The position numbers and the translations under genes are program-made. The notes beneath the pieces are model-generated. The model saw nothing but the letters and a program-made list of their open reading frames with translations, was not told the DNA's origin and ran no database searches. Shown one piece after another: positions 60,341 to 64,000 of a stretch of DNA of 64,000 nt. Source of the stretch: an uncultured Clostridia bacterium (GTDB lineage Bacteria; Bacillota; Clostridia; TANB77; CAG-508); the NCBI GenBank assembly GCA_934122085.1, contig CAKOVS010000005.1:62001-126000 (forward strand), in the 5' to 3' direction. Positions within the stretch are counted from its first letter, which is position 1. Every line of letters begins with the position of its first letter.

Positions 60341-61381
60341 TTATAAATTAAAATTTAAAAATGGCATAATATTCATAAATATCCAAGTATATAATGCAGA
60401 AAAACAAGCTTGCATAACTTTTCCTAAGATATATGGTGTAATTGACAAATCTGTTTTTGAAATACAACTCCAAACTTGAAGTAAGACTGAAATGCCACCT
60501 AATCCAAGAAGAAAAGAAGCAATAATTATATTTATAGAAATATTTTTTTCAGGAATATTACAAATTATATTTAGCCCATTGGTTAATTCTATAATTCCAG
60601 ATATAAAACCAGAATAAAATGATTGAGGGATTCTAAAAAAATTAAATATAGGTTTCATAAAATAACAAGATATAGTAAGCAAATTACTTGTTTTTAAAAT
60701 AGAAAGTATAACAGAAAACAAAACAACAAAGCCACCAATCATTAAAATAGTATTCGTTGAATTTTTTATGCTATTTCCAATAATCTCTCCCAAACTAGAT
60801 AATTTTATAGTTCTGTTTTTTATATTTGATGAACTACTAATAAAGTTTGTAGAATCATTTTTCTTCCAAAAACGAAATAAGAAGCCAACAGAAATAGATG
60901 CAAGTAAGTGAGTGAAAAGTAGTAAAAAACCAATAGTAGAATTTCCAAATAAACTTATTCCAACACTTCCAATTATAAATAAAGGACCAGAATTATTTGT
61001 AAAGCTAAGTAAACGCTCACATTCTACTTTAGAACAAATATTATTTTGTCTAAAATTAGCTGCAATTTTAGCTCCCATAGGGTAGCCACTTAAAATTCCC
61101 ATAATAAAAGCAAAACTTCCTTCACCTCTAATGTTAAAAAGTGGTTTCATAAATTTATTTAATAATTTTCCTAAATAATATGTAAAGTTTGTATAGGAAA
61201 GTAACTCAGTAGCAACAAAAAAAGGAAATAAAGAAGGAACAACAGAATTTGCCCATAAAACTAAACCATTTTTGGCAGCTTTTAAATTAGAATTAGAAAA
61301 AACAACAAGACATATGGTAAAAAAAACTAATATAAAAGGTAAAATAAAATTTTTTAATTTTACTATTTTGAATTTATACAT
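60341..61381 (-). CDS. ylbJ: Sporulation integral membrane protein YlbJ
   Basis: The start is the ATG at 61381 with GGAGG eight bases upstream. The 346-residue protein has about eight membrane helices and the YlbJ signatures: GLVLWANSVVPSLFPFFVATELL (about 38-60), GILSGYPMGAKIAANFR near 96-112, and LLSFTNNSGPLFIIGSVG near 124-141. It belongs to the nucleoside-transporter/gate-like superfamily; in B. subtilis it is a sigma-E gene needed for stable spores. Its presence supports a spore-forming or formerly spore-forming host. Confidence 0.92.
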   Translation of the reverse strand: MYKFKIVKLKNFILPFILVFFTICLVVFSNSNLKAAKNGLVLWANSVVPSLFPFFVATELLSYTNFTYYLGKLLNKFMKPLFNIRGEGSFAFIMGILSGYPMGAKIAANFRQNNICSKVECERLLSFTNNSGPLFIIGSVGISLFGNSTIGFLLLFTHLLASISVGFLFRFWKKNDSTNFISSSSNIKNRTIKLSSLGEIIGNSIKNSTNTILMIGGFVVLFSVILSILKTSNLLTISCYFMKPIFNFFRIPQSFYSGFISGIIELTNGLNIICNIPEKNISINIIIASFLLGLGGISVLLQVWSCISKTDLSITPYILGKVMQACFSALYTWIFMNIMPFLNFNL

Positions 61382-61512
61382 AATAGAGACCTCCAACTTT
61401 TAGTACAAAATATTCTTTTATAAAAATATTATGATTAAGGAACTACAGAAATGCTGAAAATTGATTAATTTAATTACTACGAAAAAATGTTCGAAAAATT
61501 TTAAAAATAGTA

Positions 61513-61541
61513 TTGACAATTTGTCAAATAAGATATAAAAT
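61513..61541 (+). promoter_or_regulatory. Promoter with an overlapping 15-bp palindrome
   Basis: TTGACA (61513-61518), a 17-nt spacer and TAAAAT (61536-61541). The -35 box is part of the perfect palindrome TTGACAATTTGTCAA (61513-61527), a possible repressor site for the metallopeptidase gene. Confidence 0.65.
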
Positions 61542-61588
61542 AGCATCAACAAAAGCGAACAAGAGTTCAAAATAAGGAGGAATTTTAG

Positions 61589-62275
61589 ATGAGTATATTT
61601 GGAAAAAGAAACAATGTAATAACATACACAGTAAATAAGGCAACAAATAGAGATATGTATATAACAATTCAAAATGGTGAAGTTATTGTAAATGCACCTT
61701 GGTATTTTACACAAAATAAAATCCAAGCAGTAGTTGAAGAAAAGAAAAATTGGATTTTAAGTAAAATAAACGAATATCAACAAAATAGTTCAAATATGCA
61801 ATCTGTAAAAATATTTGGAAAAAATTATGATTTAAAAGTTGTATATTCAAATATTGATACTCCAGAATTAAATATAGAAGAAAATTATGAAATAAAAATA
61901 ATATTACCAAATAAATATAGAAAAATAGGAAACAAACAAATTTTAAAAATGTCAATAAATAAAATGTATGAACAAATAGCAAAAAAAGAAATAGACAATA
62001 TAATGGAAAAAATAAGATTAATGCTAGGAATTGCACCAGAAGATTATTTTATAGAACAATTAGATGATGAAATTGCAAAATGTACATCAAAAAAAGAAAT
62101 CATAATTTCACCTGAAATTATACAATTCAAAAGAGAAACAATTGAATATGTGATAGCACACGAATTTTGTCATTTAAAATATAAAACACATTGTAAAAGT
62201 TTTAATGATATAATGGAAGAAAATTTCGAAAATTACATAAGAATTGAAAATGAATTAAGTGGATATAAATTTTAA
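61589..62275 (+). CDS. YgjP-like zinc metallopeptidase domain protein (DUF45)
   Basis: The 228-residue protein has an N-terminal beta-rich region (about 10-60, VIVNAPWYF...KKNWILSKI) and a C-terminal metallopeptidase domain with IIISPEIIQFKRETIEYVIAHEFCHLKYKTHCKSF (HEFCH near 191-195 and a further His at the expected distance). This is the YgjP/DUF45 family, related to WLM and SprT proteases. The substrate is unknown. AAGGAGG precedes the ATG. It has its own promoter. Confidence 0.88.
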   Translation: MSIFGKRNNVITYTVNKATNRDMYITIQNGEVIVNAPWYFTQNKIQAVVEEKKNWILSKINEYQQNSSNMQSVKIFGKNYDLKVVYSNIDTPELNIEENYEIKIILPNKYRKIGNKQILKMSINKMYEQIAKKEIDNIMEKIRLMLGIAPEDYFIEQLDDEIAKCTSKKEIIISPEIIQFKRETIEYVIAHEFCHLKYKTHCKSFNDIMEENFENYIRIENELSGYKF

Positions 62276-62379
62276 AATTATATCCGCTTTTTAGAACATT
62301 GATAATCGTATAAAAAATGTCTATTAGCTATTGCAAATTAAAATTAAGTGTGCTAATATAAGTATGAATTAATTCATAT

Positions 62380-62454
62380 TGGGGCATCGCCAAGCGGTAA
62401 GGCATCGGACTCTGACTCCGACATTCCTGTGTTCGAATCACAGTGCCCCAGCCA
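62380..62454 (+). tRNA. tRNA-Gln (anticodon CTG)
   Basis: Full cloverleaf: acceptor TGGGGCA/TGCCCCA, D-arm CGCCAAGCGGTAAGGCA, anticodon stem TCGGA/TCCGA with loop CTCTGAC (anticodon CTG), T-arm CTGTGTTCGAATCACAG, discriminator G and encoded CCA. The U1-A72 pair is typical of tRNA-Gln. Confidence 0.95.
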
Positions 62455-62492
62455 AAATAAATTTTAAAAAATTTATTGGAGGTGAGAACATA

Positions 62493-63113
62493 ATGAAAAA
62501 AAGGTATATAATTATAGGAATAATAATTGGAATTATAATAATAGGAGGAATTATTGCAATGATAATAAATAATTCAAAAAAAGAAAATATAAATCAAGAT
62601 GAAGATAAATATTCAAAAGGAACACATCATGCGCAAATAACAATAAAAGATTATGGAACAATAAATGTAGAATTATATGCAGATATTGCACCAATTACAG
62701 TGGCAAACTTTGCAAAATTGGTAAATGAAGGTTTTTATAATGGATTAACATTTCATAGAATCATATCAGGATTTATGATTCAAGGTGGAGATCCAAATGG
62801 TAATGGAACTGGTGGAAGTGATGAAAATATAAAAGGTGAATTTGCACAAAATGGTGTAAAGAATACACTTTCTCATACTAGAGGTGTAATTTCAATGGCA
62901 AGATCAATGGCTTATAATAGTGCTAGTTCACAATTTTTTATAATGCATAAAGATTATACTGGATTAGATGGAGCATATGCTGCATTTGGTAAAGTAACAA
63001 GTGGAATTGAAATTGTAGACAAAATATGTGAAGATGTAAAAGTAGAAGATGATAATGGTACAGTATTAAAAGAAAATCAACCAGTTATAGAAAAAATAGA
63101 AATGATAGATTAA
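62493..63113 (+). CDS. Membrane-anchored cyclophilin-type peptidyl-prolyl isomerase
   Basis: The start is the ATG at 62493 (GGAGGTG upstream); the open frame to 62379 runs through tRNA-Gln and is not coding. The 206-residue product has an N-terminal membrane helix (about 4-26), a short polar linker, and a cyclophilin domain (about 45-205): FHRIISGFMIQGGDPNGNGTGG (about 88-109), GVISMARSMAYNSASSQFFIMHKD near 130, and GLDGAYAAFGKV near 158. It probably folds secreted proteins outside the membrane. A PrsA-like lipobox is absent. Confidence 0.93.
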   Translation: MKKRYIIIGIIIGIIIIGGIIAMIINNSKKENINQDEDKYSKGTHHAQITIKDYGTINVELYADIAPITVANFAKLVNEGFYNGLTFHRIISGFMIQGGDPNGNGTGGSDENIKGEFAQNGVKNTLSHTRGVISMARSMAYNSASSQFFIMHKDYTGLDGAYAAFGKVTSGIEIVDKICEDVKVEDDNGTVLKENQPVIEKIEMID

Positions 63114-63163
63114 AAAAAACTCATAGATATATTCTAATAAAGAATTATACCTATGAGTTTTTT
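63114..63163 (+). terminator. Terminator of the cyclophilin gene
   Basis: AAAAAACTCATAG pairs with CTATGAGTTTTTT, with inner ATAATTCT-like pairing. Confidence 0.85.
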
Positions 63164-63259
63164 CTTCATTTATTATAAAATAACTTGTAAAAATAATATA
63201 TTTAGTGTACAATAATCATGGAAAAAAATAAATATAAATAATATAAAATAAGTCAGAAA

Positions 63260-63306
63260 GAAAGGAGAAATTCGTATAACAAAATAAATTATACGAGTAA
63301 AACAAA
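63260..63306 (+). promoter_or_regulatory. SD-hairpin-start arrangement before the FemAB-like gene
   Basis: AAAGGAG (about 63261-63267) is about 40 bases before the ATG. TCGTATAA (63272-63279) and TTATACGA (63289-63296) form a hairpin between them, and ten bases separate it from the ATG. The spacing is the same as in front of gpsA. Confidence 0.5.
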
Positions 63307-64000
63307 ATGAGAATAGTAACAGATGAGAAAGATAGACAATCATATAAAGAATTTTTAGAAAAACATGAAAGGTGTAATTTTCAACAATCACCAGAATGGG
63401 CAAAAGTAAAAGGAAATTGGATAAATGAAATAGTATTAGCAGAAGATGAAAGCGGAAAAATAATTGGAGCAGTAAGTATTTTAATAAGAAAAATACCTAT
63501 TTTTGGAAATATAATGTATTCATCAAGAGGACCAACATGTGATATACATGATATATCTGTAATGAAACAATTAACAGACGGAATCAAAGAATTAGCAAAA
63601 AAATATAAAGCAATTGTATATAAAGCAGAACCAGATATTTTAAGTAGTGATGAAGAATATAAAAAGATAGTAACAAGTTTAGGATATAAAATAAAAGATG
63701 ATGCCAAAAATTTTAGAGAAGAAATTCAACCAAGATATGTATTTAGATTAGATATAAAAAATAAAACAGAAGATGAAATTTTTGCAGGATTTCATTCAAA
63801 AACAAGATATAATGTACGTTTAGCAATAAAAAAAGGTGTTGAAGTAAAAGAAGGAACAAGAGAAGATTTAAAAGATTTTCATAAAATAATGGTTGAAACA
63901 GGAGAAAGAGATGGATTTATAATAAGACCATTATCATATTTTGAGAAAATGTATGATGAAATGGCTCCAGAACATATGAAATTATTAATGGCATATCATG
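63307..64000 (+). CDS. FemAB-type peptidyltransferase (peptidoglycan bridge), 3' end outside window
   Basis: The frame opens at the ATG at 63307 and runs off the right edge after about 231 residues. FQQSPEWAKVKGNW near 25, SSRGPTCDIHD near 72, and the segment EEIQPRYVFRLDIKNKTEDEIFAGFHSKTRYNVRLAIKKGVEV (about 138-180) match the first GNAT-like domain of FemX/FemAB enzymes. These add amino acids from aminoacyl-tRNA to the lipid II stem peptide. A second domain is expected beyond the window. Which residue it adds is unknown. Confidence 0.88.
   Translation, partial: MRIVTDEKDRQSYKEFLEKHERCNFQQSPEWAKVKGNWINEIVLAEDESGKIIGAVSILIRKIPIFGNIMYSSRGPTCDIHDISVMKQLTDGIKELAKKYKAIVYKAEPDILSSDEEYKKIVTSLGYKIKDDAKNFREEIQPRYVFRLDIKNKTEDEIFAGFHSKTRYNVRLAIKKGVEVKEGTREDLKDFHKIMVETGERDGFIIRPLSYFEKMYDEMAPEHMKLLMAYH

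Noticed and set aside
62379..62492. Upstream extension of the cyclophilin gene
   Set aside because: It runs through the whole of tRNA-Gln; the ATG at 62493 has a GGAGGTG site and starts a normal membrane anchor.

Overview
The window is a very AT-rich stretch of a low-GC Firmicutes chromosome, most likely a gut-type Clostridia lineage known largely from metagenomes. This is inferred from the A-rich codon use, AAGGAGG-type ribosome binding sites and Gram-positive surface genes (sortase, LPXTG pilins, a class A penicillin-binding protein, a FemAB-type enzyme). Sporulation and germination genes (ylbJ, sleB) and housekeeping genes of Firmicutes type (tmcAL, relQ-like, der, plsY, gpsA, lysS, cysS, argS, tsaD) point the same way. 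There is no rRNA, CRISPR array or complete prophage. RNA genes are a 6S RNA (about 7615-7840), tRNA-Thr(GGT) and tRNA-Gln(CTG).

Layout. 1-4.4 kb: the end of a P2-type cation ATPase, then a metal-resistance cluster (CadC/SmtB-type repressor, HMA metallochaperone, P1B-2 ATPase, small membrane protein) with palindromic operators in its promoters, bounded by two related short hairpins. 4.5-7.4 kb: an unknown gene, a class III-type Fic protein and an FAD oxidoreductase. 7.6-16.7 kb: 6S RNA, a frameshifted PBP1A gene, cysS, argS, a membrane-anchored protein, rsmA and fmt. 16.8-23.9 kb: accessory surface and regulatory genes: a lipoprotein of different base composition, a three-gene sortase pilus operon, and two tandem LRV-repeat proteins. 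24.1-28.8 kb: two fused ABC-FtsX exporters. 29.4-30.6 kb: a pseudopilin-like protein whose C-terminus looks like the variable region of a diversity-generating retroelement (DGR).

30.7-39 kb: tRNA-Thr, a membrane protein, lysS, then an accessory island. In it two unrelated large proteins are each followed by a member of the same small-protein family. The second large protein fuses an adenosine deaminase domain to a SLOG-like Rossmann domain. Between the two modules lie a GC-rich orphan gene and a short, possibly truncated gene. 39-64 kb: mostly core genes (M50 protease, tsaD, phosphoesterase, alarmone synthetase, glucan phosphorylase, tmcAL, rnhA, sleB, ECF sigma/anti-sigma pair, der-plsY-gpsA, dtd, acyl-CoA synthetase, ylbJ, ppiB, femAB-like). 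Interspersed are a frameshifted M14 peptidase and three copies of a two-hairpin repeat sitting at terminator T-tracts.

Best candidates for new biology: (1) the pseudopilin with 14 NNC codons in a 23-codon stretch next to a GFRPVV motif, the signature expected of AAC codons mutated by a DGR; no reverse transcriptase or template repeat was found in the window. (2) The adenosine deaminase-SLOG fusion with its small partner, which resembles nucleotide-based conflict systems but is not one I can name. (3) The two-hairpin repeat that appears to target terminators. All functional statements rest on reading motifs by eye; no database search was run.
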